Source of the DNA: Gyrodactylus bullatarudis
Lineage: Eukaryota > Platyhelminthes > Monogenea > Gyrodactylidea > Gyrodactylidae
DNA length: 64,000 nucleotides
Reading direction: 5' to 3'
Assembly (NCBI GenBank): GCA_012064415.1
Contig: SSNU01000067.1
Span: 157,607 to 221,606 of the forward strand
This document shows, one piece after another, positions 1 to 12,300 of the stretch. Under the pieces are notes generated by a model, which saw nothing but the letters and a program-made list of their open reading frames with translations, did no database searches and was not told the origin of the DNA. Each line of letters begins with the position of its first letter. The first letter of the stretch is position 1. The position numbers and the translations under genes were made by a program.

Positions 1-410
1 AATTACCACTGATGATACTTCAAGAAATGTACATTTGGTTTTAATATATCTTCTTTCAATTTTCTAAATTATGAATTTAAGTGGATTTTCGGACGTGTTT
101 GAAAAACTACGTGAATTACTTATTCGTAATAAACTTATGTGCTTAAAAAAACTATTCGTATAATCTTCAACTACCTTGGCCTATGTGAGCTTTTTCACTT
201 TTCTCTCCACTGTTGCTACTTATTGGAGAGTTTTGGTGTTTTTTTTTAGCTTACATTATATTCTTCTTTGACATTTACTATTTCTTTCATAATTTTTAAA
301 ATATTATTTTGAATGAATTCTCAACTTATATCATTTTTAAAGTATTGCCACTGATGATGCTTTGTGAAATGTACATATGGCCCCAATATATATCTTTTTC
401 TAATTTTCCC
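1..410 (+). mobile_element. Two tandem Penelope-like element 3' ends
   Basis: Positions 1-125 match the 3' untranslated tail found after the other PLE copies here (compare 35760-35880). From about 126 a second, 5'-truncated copy begins inside the last codons of the GIY-YIG reading frame, reaching the stop codon in 'CCTATGTGAGC' near 181-191, and continues into its own tail to about 410. The tail-to-head joint fits the tandem arrangements known for Penelope elements. There is no intact coding capacity. Confidence 0.8.
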
Positions 411-2836
411 AAAGATGTCTTATTAAATTACAGATCTGAACCAGTTTCACTACCCAAGTGAATCATTCGTCTTACTTGTAATGTTTAAAATTTCTTTCTT
501 GTGTGATAATCGACTCGTTTTTCTCATAAATAAACGAGAAATAAATAGAATGTAAATATCCATGTAAATAAATTAAGCTTATAATTAAATTATAATTAAA
601 TTAACCAATGAGAAAGGAACTGTAATTTTCCTCTGACAAGATTGGTCAATTTAAAGTACGCAGAGCATTTTTATTGGCTCTTTAATTTAATATGAGAAGA
701 GTAAACTCATTCATATTATTTACTACCACGGTATTATGCCATGAAGAATTATAATCTTTGCGTTTTCACTAATTTCAAGCTTTTTATCAAGACAAAAAGC
801 TTGTTTACAAACGATTGGTTCACTAATGAATAAATCAACATTCTTTCTTTCTCAAACTTATCATTGAATATGAAGAAGAACCAATGATTTTCTCATAGAA
901 TTCACTAATGTCAAATGATAAGAGAAGAACTTCGATTATAACTCGAGTCAACAAGACTCCATCCTTTATTAAAATAAGTAGAGGAATATGTGAGTCTCTT
1001 TTTTATGAATTTTTCTTCTAACATGGCTATTTTGAGATCGAAATTGACATCGTTTGAGTTGAAATTTTAATGATCCAAAACCACATACACACAGTCTTGT
1101 AAATCGGAAATTTTTATTTTTCTAGTTTTTTAGAGAAATTTTCGCTGATTCTAGACATGGTCTTCTTACAGGTAAATTGAAAAACTCGATTTGCAGAATG
1201 ACGTGTTGAAAACAAAACAAGTGATCATTAGGGCCTCAAAAAAGTACTATTTGGTCTATTTTTACTCTTGACTGATTGAGTTTTGATAATCTGAAGAAAA
1301 AATCTGCTTATCTAATCCTATTTGAAAGATAGCTGGTACTATTTCTGTACTAAATTGTTGACCAGGTACATTATTGTACTATTTTTCCAAATTTAATCTT
1401 AGAATAACCTCAGAATATAGTATTCCTCAACTAGCTTCGAATCACAATTTTCGACAATTTTTTGAAAATTTCAATCTGACCAAAATTAGGCCAATTTTTG
1501 GATTTTGAAAATGCACCAAATTTCCACTTTTTCAACATTTGAACCCAACATTTTTATCGATTTCGATGATTTGAAGCAGTTAAATGCAGGTATTTGGGAT
1601 CAATATTAGACAAAGAATTCGTAATTATCGAAAAATTCAAATGGTTCGATCACCAACAGTAATGACGAACTTCAGTGAACTTCTACAGGTGAATTCGAAT
1701 TCTTCGTTCAATGTTGATCCCAAATAACTGCTTCGAATCATCAAAATTGATAAAAATTATGGATTCAAAGAAATCTGGTGCATTTTCAAAATTTTTTCGT
1801 ATATCCACATCTTATTAACTCATTCCGTATTAGAATACAAAAAAATATTTTTTTCTGTGAATCCGGAGAAAAATATTGAGTTTTTTGTAAAAATAGTAAA
1901 TTCTCATCTTCATGTCAATTAAGTTTATAAGCAAGTAATTCAGATTTCATTGTTGAATATTTTCAGAACCAGATCGTGAGTTGAAAGAGATTTATAAAAT
2001 TTACAGTTCTCAAGTTCCGCATTCAATGATGCAACATTTACTTGAGTTTAGTGAACTCCAAAAACAGTGAACAGTTATTTTTGAAGGACAGGTCTTTGAA
2101 AATAAATTTTTTGATAGTCAATCTATTGTAGCATAATCAAAGAGTAGATTTGTTGCAAAAAACAATTTATATGTCTGTCCACAATCACATACAACAAGGA
2201 AATGCTTAGTGTGTGATTACTAATTTGGATTTCATTAATAAACTAAATAGAGCAGCAAGGCAGAGACATCTTCTCTTAGTTTGTAGACATGAATAAATAC
2301 ATTTTATCATCTAGATTTCCTAAATAAAAAGACTAGATCTTGTAACTCCAGATAACAACTCCGATCATAAGTTGACTTTAGTGTTGGGATATTTTCTCTC
2401 AAACTTTAATAAATAAACTCTTAAAGTTAGTTGGGAAACAAATAAAAATCAATAGAACACAAACGTGGAGGTAAAGAAATTCACTTTTGGGAATTTAATT
2501 TTTATTAAACTAACCAATCACAAAACATGAATGATTCTTATTTGTCAGTTTGCACAGCTAACACAAAACTTCTTTTATTTTCATGATAATAAAACAATTA
2601 ATTAGCATTACAAAAAACTTCTGAATTAGATAAATCGTTTGCATTAGAAATTCAGTTGGTTTTCTCAAACCTTTGGTCGATAAAAGTTATCGATTATATA
2701 TATATTATTCAACCAAATTACGTCATTTACTTTAAAGATTGTGTGTCCTTAGACGAACTGGTTCACTATTTACTCTTTTGAGAGTATTTTGTATCTACTA
2801 GTTTTTAATGAAAGACTAATAGTCTAAGAGAGCAAA
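411..2836. other. AT-rich intergenic stretch upstream of the annexin gene
   Basis: No coding region or RNA gene was recognised. The stretch holds a fold-back repeat copy (1440-1925, listed separately) and several ACCAAT-type words. The final 150 bases before 2837 are the likely 5' leader and promoter of the annexin gene, with a TATATATATA run near 2696-2706, but no transcription start can be fixed. Confidence 0.5.
1440..1925. repeat. Fold-back (long inverted repeat) element, copy 1
   Basis: This stretch closely resembles 32350-32870: both have 'CAATCTGACCAAAATTAGGC' at the left, a central block on 'TCGATTTCGATGATTTGAAG', and the right end 'AAATTCTCATCTTCATGTCA'. The two halves are partly inverted copies of each other, for example the words around 'GGGATCAATATTAGAC' against 'AATGTTGATCCC'. 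The outermost left arm seen in the 32 kb copy is missing here. It has no coding frame and looks like a non-autonomous fold-back or MITE-type element. Confidence 0.7.
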
Positions 2837-5020
2837 ATGAAGAATAAGCAATTAGCTCCAAAAAAAGTTCATAAACATCATTTTCACTTTCATCGTCCCG
2901 TCAACCAAAGGAAACCCTATGAGATGTCGTCAGATTTTCAAGTTATCTGGCCCAAAATTTCCGGCGTTGAAGGATTCGATGTTGACCATGAGTTGACTCG
3001 TCTCGAAACAAAGATACGATTGAAGATGAAACCCGGATTAATGCAAGCACTCTGCTGTTACAATCAGGAACAGAGACGTATTTTGAGTCAGAAATATGAA
3101 CAAAAGTATAAAATGGTATGTTTCTGAATGTTTAGTATGTGATTGCTTATCGTTACTTTAGAGTATAGCTATTGGATTTTTGAAGAATACTTAGAATCTT
3201 AGCTAATACCAATGATTTTAAAATAATTCTCATTACTTAGACGATCAAAACAGTGATTAAAAAAAGCTTTAGTGGTGACACTCAAAATTTTCTTGTTAGT
3301 CTTTGGGAGACAAGAGCGAATTTCTATTGTAAACAAATAAGAAACTCTTCATTAAACCAAGAAACCATTTCAGACATTCTTGGGAGCATTTCGAATCAAG
3401 AAATCATGGATATGCTCAATTGTGAGAAGGGTAAGTTATTGACTTTTTATCTCAGATTTTAGTTAGACTTCAGTAAAATTCATTAGAATTAAAGTAATCA
3501 GTCTCAATACAGGTTAAATGCTGCTAAGTTAAAAAAATTTATATAACGTTCCTCTATAAAAACCACCCATATTTTTAAATTAATTTTATTTTATGCCTAC
3601 GCTAAAGTAGTCTGATTGAATTACAAAAAATATATGATAAAAAATATGATCAAAATTCCAAAAGTATTTTTATTTTTTAAATTCTGATTCTCCCTTTTAT
3701 TCTCTTAATTGGACTTTAATCCCCGGTATTTTTAACTTTTTTCTTACAGATTAACGCTATCTCTTAAACTAAAAATTTTATGACCTTTCTGAATACGTTT
3801 AGATAAATCAGACATGTAAAAGCCTGTAGTATGCCACGAAATAAAGCATTGTGTTTGTGTTTTAAATAATGTGATGGCGCTAATATCAAGTTTTGTACCA
3901 AGGCTGATCCAATGAAAGTAATGAACCTCAGAACTAAACTTAATGTCACAAAAATTGATCATATGCTGAATATTTATACTATCAAGTTTTAATGATGTAT
4001 AGAATTCATGGCATTATGTTAGAAATGAAGCCAGCCAGAACTTTTAAATAGTTGATCTTTGTGTAAAAGTATAGACAGAAACACGATGAAAACAATGTTA
4101 AATATAAATTGGAGGATTTTTTATTCTTCTAAATTGTAATTTTAAAACTATTTCAGGAAAAGATTTAGCAAAGATAATCCGAGAAAAGACGTTTATGAAT
4201 CATGAAAAGGCTTTGATGACTCTGCTAAAGGCTGGACGAGATGAGATTGATCATGAAACAATAAAAATCCTGCTCAGTAATGGTGCCAGTGATTTTATCG
4301 ACTGGAATAAATGCAAAATGATTGCCCATAAAATAAGATACAGTTGTTGTCGGTCAGTTATTCCCCTAATTTTGATTGTAAAATGTCCACCTTTTGAAAT
4401 GGCGCTCATATAATTTTTTGTACTTTATAAAACAACGAATTTTTTTATTTCAAGGGATGATTATCTGAATTATTTCCTGTTCTCCAATCGTCTTGAAATC
4501 GCAGCCATATCAAAACTTTATGAAAATGTAAGTCTTTCAGTATTATAATTTACGGCAGATTTACGGCGAGGAAATAATCTATCGTATTCGTAAAATTGAG
4601 ACAGAAAACCAGCTGGAACACTTGATGGATGTGATAAGTAAATTGAAATTTAATCAATTGTACCAATTCAGTTAGGACATCAGAAGATCCAATAGAATAT
4701 TATGCTCTAGAATTAAAAGAGGCTTTGTCCGGTTTGAATAAGGATGAAGATAAAATTAATCGAATATTCATTACAAGATCAGAAGTGAGTTTATAAATCA
4801 ATATATATTTTAAATAACCTTTTACCTATTTTATCAACTTGCTACTTTCAAGTATTTAAATTAATGCAAAAAATTTGAATCTTAGATCGACTTGACAGCG
4901 ATCGAAGAAGTGTACGAAAAGATTACTGGGAAAAGTTTAACAAAGAAAATCTCAAAAAATCTACACGGTCTGTACAAGGAAACCTTACTCTACATTTTAT
5001 CCCAGAATAAACTAAATTAA
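2837..5020 (+). CDS. Annexin-like protein with degenerate calcium sites
   Basis: Seven exons with GT-AG borders and matching phases: 2837-3115, 3241-3430, 4157-4352, 4455-4527, 4559-4637, 4672-4784 and 4886-5020, giving 354 residues; annexins are usually about 320. The last repeat is the clearest: 'RIFITRSEIDLTAIEEVY', then GKSLTKKI and GLYKETLLYIL, which match the classic annexin repeat-4 pattern. Exon 2 gives 'IKKSFSGDTQNFLVSLW', the end of a first repeat. Annexins bind acidic phospholipids, normally through GxGT loops plus a distant acidic residue. Here the expected GxGT positions read differently (for example SGLNKDED in the last repeat), so calcium-dependent binding may be lost. A basic, His-rich leader of about 30 residues precedes the core. 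The start is the first ATG of the open exon. The gene converges on erlin. The family call is firm; the subtype is unknown. Confidence 0.85.
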
Positions 5021-5052
5021 AATAGTACAATAATTATTTTATCAAACATATT

Positions 5053-5058
5053 TTTATT
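5053..5058 (-). terminator. Polyadenylation signal of erlin
   Basis: On the minus strand this reads AATAAA, 24 bases past the erlin stop codon. Cleavage 10-30 bases downstream would fall beside or within the 3' end of the convergent annexin gene, whose stop is at 5018-5020. Confidence 0.6.
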
Positions 5059-5081
5059 TCAAAAATAGTAATGTAAAAAAT

Positions 5082-6113
5082 CTAATTGAATTTGTCCTGG
5101 AGAACTTTAAAGAAATTGGCAACATCATGATTACCAGTAAAATACACTTTTGAGTTATTCAATAAAGCTCTATAACGTTCGAGTTCCAGAAATTGTGGAG
5201 TATGCCGGAGATTTTCAATTTCAACCTTCATCTTTTCCAAGTAAAACATTGCATCAGCATCTGCTTTGAGACGAGCCAACTTGGCTGAATTTTCGATATC
5301 ACTTATGTCCTTTTGAGTTAGCTTTTGGGCAAGAAGGGTCTTACTCTCAATTTCTGCTATTTCGGCCTTCTTTTGTGCATCGATTATCGATCTTTTACGA
5401 TCAGTTTCTGCTTCTTTTTCAATAACCTTTTGATGTTGTTCAGCAATCAAGAGTTGAGTCTTTTCAGCTTCCATAAGCTCATAATTCAATCTGAGTTGAT
5501 CGGGGATCTTTGGCTTTGTTACACGAACAGAATTGATTTTAAGTCCAGGAGCCAATGTATCCAAGTCAATTTGTAGAGCCAGCTTTAATTCGTCATCAAT
5601 TTGAGCTAGAAATTACATTATCGAATGATTTATTTACCAAATTTGTCAATATAAACTTCTCTTAGGGAGTGTACACTACAAAATTGATTTAATTCATGAT
5701 GAATTTTGTCATAGATCAATGCTCTGTCGTACTCAACTGTGTAATTTTTTATGACATCATGAACTGAAAAATGAGTAAACTTTTTTGGCATTACCATGTT
5801 CAATAGAGAGGATGTTGACCACTTCAACTCTATCGAAATATATCAAGACACCACCACTTGTACCACAAGGAACGTTAATGATTTGGTCAGTTTGTAGAGT
5901 AACTTGAACCTCCTTCATTGTTGTTATTATAGGATACATGAAATGATAACCAGGCATTGAAATTTGATCGAGAAGAGCACCTCCTCGATAATAAACTCCA
6001 ACATGCCCTTCATTGATATTATGAAGGGAAAGAGCGAAAAATATCGAAACAAATATTAGAGCTAGCAAAGTAATACCAGGGGCCTGGTTTCCATTTTCAC
6101 CTTGAGGTCTCAT
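5082..6113 (-). CDS. ERLIN: Erlin (ER lipid-raft-associated SPFH protein)
   Basis: Three exons on the minus strand: 6113-5795, 5763-5638 and 5605-5082, giving 322 residues against about 340 for vertebrate erlins. An N-terminal membrane segment lies at about 14-32, followed by the SPFH/band-7 domain with the signature '[20 protein letters not shown]'. The NYT glycosylation site known in erlins is kept (N113). Further matches are '[20 protein letters not shown]', '[18 protein letters not shown]' and the coiled-coil block '[20 protein letters not shown]'. Erlins form ring complexes in the ER membrane that recruit the ligase RNF170 and drive degradation of active IP3 receptors. The start chosen is the ATG at 6113; the open frame continues upstream without another ATG. 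The C-terminal tail is shorter than in vertebrate paralogues. ERLIN1 and ERLIN2 cannot be told apart. Confidence 0.95.
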
Positions 6114-6389
6114 ACTTGAGATATGACAAAACAAAGAGAAAAATATATTTCATTTTTGTTTTAAGTTTTAAACTGCAAGAGCACTATTTAAATTAACTAA
6201 ATTTCCAATTACTTAATATGATGTAAGTTGAAAAATACAATTTGATCCGACTTCTTAATTGAACCACCAAATTCTCCTCTCTAGGGTTGATCATATTGCA
6301 GGCTCGGACTTTTCCAAAGATAGTGATTTAGGTAGTGAGAGAGAGTAAGATCATTGTTTTCATAAACTACTTTTAGCTTACCTGATGAC
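6114..6389. promoter_or_regulatory. Putative bidirectional promoter, erlin and ARNT
   Basis: These 276 bases separate two divergent start codons, so both 5' leaders and promoters must lie here or extend into neighbouring untranslated sequence. No TATA box stands out. The segment 6265-6300 is less AT-rich than its surroundings. The role is inferred from spacing only. Confidence 0.4.
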
Positions 6390-9300
6390 ATGTCATCCAG
6401 AGCGTACTCTGTTTCATTCAAAAAGGATAATCAAGACCAAGCAGAGAAAGAAAGATATGCTCGTGAATCTCATTGTGAAATTGAGCGAAGGCGTCGTAAC
6501 AAAATGACTGCTTACATCAATGAATTATGTGAAATGGTACCAACTTGTAGTAGTTTAGCTAGAAAACCAGATAAATTAACAATTCTTCGTATGGCTGTCA
6601 GTCACATGAAAGTTTTACGTGGCAATTCCCTACAAAATAATCCTAATTCTTCGTCCATTGACAACTTCAGACCCTCGTTTCTCTCCGATCAAGAATTGAA
6701 ACATTTAATTCTAGAAGCAGCTGATGGTTTTCTTTTCCTATGTCAATGTGATACTGGTAAAATTGTTTATGTGAGCGACAGTGTCACTCCCGTGTTAAAT
6801 CAAAGTCAATCCGATTGGTATCAACAGACAATTTATGATGTCTGCCATCCAGATGATGCCCACAAAATTAAAGAGCAATTATCTGGCTTTTTTAACATTA
6901 ACCAAAACTCTGCAGCATCTCTGAATATAACGGAGGAGAATTCGGGAAATTCTGATTTATCATCAGTTAATTTGAAATCGTGCAACTCTCCATCGAGTAA
7001 TTCCTGTAACGGGTCAAGCTATTCATCTTTGCGTGTGTTAGATCTCAAAACTGGGACTGTTAAAAAAGAATACCAAAGTAAGTCGACAATATTTGAACCT
7101 TTTCCTGAAATTATAAAGCAATTTATGTTGTCTAGATGCTGTTAAAGTCTCTATGGGGGCAAGAAGAGCGTTTATCTGCCGCATGAAGTTGGGAAAATAT
7201 CAAAATAATATTCTCGTGGATCAACAGAGTCGATCGAATGCTTCTGGCAGTTATAATGCTCGTATGAGTCGATTGGCACAAAGAAATATTCTTGCCTACA
7301 ACTTTGATAAAGAATCTTCACAGTCTCCTTCTAATGATCAATATGTTTTGGTTCATGTTACTGGCATTGTTAAACAATGGAATTCTAACAGTGACTGCGG
7401 ACAGAACTCAAGAAATGGCCAGCAAAATATTCTAAGTATGCTATCATTGCCTTTTTTAATATCTAAATTTCCTTAAACTCTTAATGTCAAATAAGTAATA
7501 TTTTAAAAACAAATTCGTGTTTCTCATTAAATGACTCTTTATAATTCGTAAAACAATTAGAATTACTCTGTAGTTTTCCTTATCAAAATGTGAGTTTCAC
7601 TAATTGTATGTATCTATCAAACTAATCTTGAAAATAAGAGAATTCTTTTCAATTCTTTAATCTCATTTGTATTAAGAAAATTTAGAATATTTACGTTTGA
7701 GGTCCGAAAATTAATGTTAATCAAGACCATTAAACTCGATCATATATAATCTTGATTGTGAATTTGCAGTAGTTTTGATGTATGTCTCGAATTTCATTTT
7801 TAATCGCCTTTAATACTAACCTATAAAATAAAATTTGCTTGCCTAAAATATAACCATTTCCAATATTCAATTACTAATTATATCTTTGTACTAATATTTT
7901 TGCTTTTGAAAACCTACTTTATCGATTAGTTTTTCGCTTCAAAGCATTATTGATTTCCTATGAAGATTTATCCAGATCAATTCATTTCAATAACTATATT
8001 GGGTGAATTTTCCAGTCACTTATTTCCTTTACAAAAACTGATTCTTCAAATATCCTCTGATTGGATGCTAGAATACAATCAAATTCTATAGAATCCTGTA
8101 GTTATCATAAAACAAGACTAAAAACTAAAATCTTTCTGCATTATAGATTAATTATGAATTAATTTTATCTTAGATTCCAATACAGCTAGCTACGGCGTTA
8201 ATCAATCGAATAATGGATATCCCTTCCTAAGCATTAATCAAATGTTACAGATTAACCAGAGTTTAGATAACTCAGATAACTCTAATCTAAACTATTTTGT
8301 TGCTTTGGCTCGCTTACAAATAGCCAATATGCCAACATCTGAAGATTTGTCTTCTCAAAAGTGAGTCAAATTATTCTTGTTACTTGTTATTATAAACTGT
8401 ATTAATGTATAAATTATTTAGGATAAATCACAGATTAAAAAGATATCTTTCAAGATATTTAGAAAGTAGATTTACGATTAACTTTATTATTTCTTGTAGT
8501 TTATTTAACTGAAAAAATTGGCTTCAATTCAAATTCGTCATTATTATTTAGCAATAAAACTATTTAAAAGTTTTATAGTTTCTCTTCAGATTTTTGATAT
8601 TGATATTTTCCATTCTCATTACAATAAAATCTATCAGCTTCCTTGAAAAACAATTAATCCTGATTGGTATAAATCTAACTAGACTTGTATCACCATTTAA
8701 ACCTGTTAAAGATAATCCAGAAATACCTATTCTTACATTCTTCTCTTCAATCTATTTTCCTCAAGTTTCCAATTGTAAGCTAATCTCTAATTCCTTGATC
8801 GACTTCATCTAGGTTTTGAATTCTTCCTAGCAGATGAAGTAACTCGATCATTGATAAGTTGACCCCCGGGGTTTATTCTTGTAATAAATTAAAATTTTTA
8901 CTTCACTATTCTGTAGAAGTCAAGAGTTCCTCGTTCGACTAAATTGTGAAGGCAAGATCACCTTTTGTGATCATCGAGTCATCAACGTCTTCTCCACCCT
9001 AACCAACTACGATAATCAAAGTGATCTTAATGATACCAAGGAGAACAGAAATGCCAAGTTGAAAAACTGTGAAAAGGCTCGTATAACTCCAGAGAATTTA
9101 CTCGGTCATTCAGTTATTGAAATCATCGCATCCACCGAGCAAGCTGAAACATTCTGTGAACTCTTGGAAAGAGGTTAGTCTATTTTTTCCAAAGACTCGA
9201 AATTAATTCTCTCTTGATTCTTTTTATAATGAAAAATAGCATTTTTATCCTGAAAAATAGCAATTTTAGCAAAATTGAATTTCAAAAATGGCAAAAAATA

Positions 9301-12300
9301 GCAATTAACTAAATTTCCTATTTTAAAATTTCACTTCTTCAGTAATAGTTTATTTATTTGCATGGAATATTCGATAAAACCATATTTTTGTCTCGTTGAA
9401 ACTATTTAGAATTCTGTACACAATGTACTCATTCATAAGATGAAAATCAATGATTTACTCTGATTGGTTTAAAAATAATTATCCAATAATATTCGAGTTG
9501 AATCAAAAAATTTCTTCTTTCCTATATACGTTAACAGGCTTCAATTTTAATATTTGGTTATCTGAGAGATTTGAAGAGATTGAAGACAATGATTTTATCA
9601 TGGTCCATGTTTACATTGTTTGTTGAGCAAATTAAGAAGCTAAAAAAGCAGATAACTAGCAAAATTATTTCAGAAACTAACACTGAGACAAAAGCTTGCC
9701 CTACATCATTCTAATCAGATTTCATTGCTTATTAACATACTAAAAATAGCATTTTGACCGCCCCATCATTGATAAGATATTTCAATAAAAAATGACCTAG
9801 TTTAAAACAGAAAAATCATTTATTTTATCATTTTATTTTAGTCTGGCATAACAAAAGTGATGAATCAGCTGGAATCTCAATTATTCTAAGCCTCAAACTT
9901 CCCGATAGGTTGGAGGATACTTGTAATGATATCGGCCAAAATCCCTCAGATACCTCTCAAACAATATCGGTTCAATGCTCAATATCTGCCTTCACAAATC
10001 CCTTTAGTGAAGATGTCGAATACATCACTTGCAAATTTACATTGCTTAGGTAAAAATCCTTTTCAACATAAGACTCTTGTATATCTCTTATGAAATGTCA
10101 ACCCGTTTTATCTTTAGATATTTCCAAGAGTCAGCTTCTCAAGCAGCAAATAACCTGGAGCAATCCCAGAGAATATCTGTCCCATCGAACAATATCATTT
10201 ATCATCAACATCCAGTCGATCAGTCCACGGATGATAACCTCGGTTCTAGTTATCTCTGTGAAATTGAAGCAGCTCAGAATAATAATAATGCCAACAATAC
10301 ACATTCCTTTACCCCGGACCCTATCACTTCTAATAGTAAAGGTGGCTCTTGCAGTAGCAAGTCTGAAGCCACTCCCTCTATCCAGCAAAATCAACCAGAT
10401 TCTGGACACCATGAGTTTTACAATCTACGTGAGTTTTATTTTTTAATCTACAAAACTTATTTTCAACAAATTGAAGGAAAATTTTTTTACCAGGCTGATT
10501 TTCATAAATGTTGATTTCAATGGTGCTATTTATTTGAAAATATATTTAGTTTTGTGGTCCCCATGGCAACAGAAAGTTTTTAGAACTTGCTTAGATATTA
10601 TATTTTTTCAGGCTCTAAAAGTCGTAAAATAATGTTCTTGGTATGAATCGAAAGCTAAAAAGATTTCACGTCTGAATTTATGATCTTTTAAGCTGTGAGA
10701 CTCTTCAGTTCTGTTTAACAAGCCTTTTTATATTTAAACCTCATTTTGAACACTTTCCGTTTCTGAATATATTTTACGAGGCGAGTAAGTTTTGCTTGTT
10801 TATGTGTTTATTTAGTGTTAACGAGCCATATATAAGTGAACGACCACTTTTTTGCGACCACTATATGTATTATTTTATGAAAAAACCTAAAATAATGATT
10901 TGAGAATAATGTATTTTCAAGTATTTTTTAATAAAGGAATTCATTTAATGACAAATATTTCTTTCCTTTGGCCAAATTTAGATTGGTCTTGTGAAAATAG
11001 CACAAATGCTCAGTCGAACATGACTAATCCTAGTGGTCACCTGGATCAAAATCAAGACTATTGGAAGAACTTCAAAGTTCCCCATAGCAATTCCTCTAAT
11101 TGCTCAAATAATTCTGAAAGCTCAAATTCAAATCGTAACATTATCGATCCAATATCCTCCGCATCCTCTACATATCATTTAAGGGGTAAGTTTTTCATCA
11201 TTTTATACATCGAAAATACTTCCCAATCTAAGTGAACAATTATAGTTCCAAATTTTTCAAACAAATGTTGAGATTTCGATTTTAAGACCTTATAACTTCG
11301 ATCTAGATCAAGGAATTTTTGGATCCGAGATAGTGAACTCTGTTATTCCAAAATATATGACTTAGAAAATCATTCTGATAATAGATGGCAAGACATAGAT
11401 GGCATATTCAAAATTTCAATAAATTTGAACTTGAAATAAGAAAAATGGAAGCACTCAAAGTGGATTGACTTTAGGGGAAAAATCTCAAATTCGTCACTCT
11501 ACTCATTAGTAAAGGGGTTTAAATATTTAAGCAGTTCCTCTTTTTAGGAATTTCATTGTAGTAACAAAATTTTAGAGCCATATTCGTGTAGAATTTTTTT
11601 CACCCGTGAGAAAGAATCTACTTTTTAATATGCAATTAAATACCTAAGAAATGTTTAAAGGTTATAATCTATAACCTCTATAACTTATAGAGGTAAGAAG
11701 TCACTATTTTCTCAGAAAAACTCATTATCTTTCTCCGGATAGCCAGGGGGAAAAAAAGAAATTTTGAATACCATAATAAAATTACCCCATGAGTTGATGA
11801 ATAAATAAACGAAATTTCTGAAAAAAAATTAAATCTGACCAGAACTATGCGATTTCACTTTTTTAGTGATTACGAAGAAATAAAGCAATCTGATACTGAT
11901 GTTTTGGATCAAGATTTGTTGTTCAAAGATAAACTTGCAATTTTCAAGAAAAAGTTAAACTTTTCAATTTAGGATCATTCCCCTTCGTGATAATTGAAAG
12001 CTCTGTTGGTCCCACTGAATCTCCTAGAACTTTATTCGTTCAATTTGGATTCTTTGTCTAATCTTAATCCGAAATATCAGATTGATTTTAATCTTCGAGC
12101 TCAAAGGTTAAAAAAATGAGAAATTGGAGCATTTTCGAAATTTGGGAAATAGTCTAATTCAATTTTTTTATTTTAAAAACCCGTGATGCCATTTTATTGT
12201 GGAATTTTAAAAGCAAATCTTTTCTCTGACTATCCGGATAAAAATATTGAGTTTTTTATGTCTAAATTGTAAATTCTCACTTTCATCTCTATCCCATATG

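Noticed and set aside
3744..3962. Minus-strand open frames inside the annexin intron
   Set aside because: AT-rich chance frames without homology, lying between well-supported exons.
10131..10412. Antisense open frame opposite an ARNT exon
   Set aside because: A shadow of a coding exon on the other strand; no independent support.
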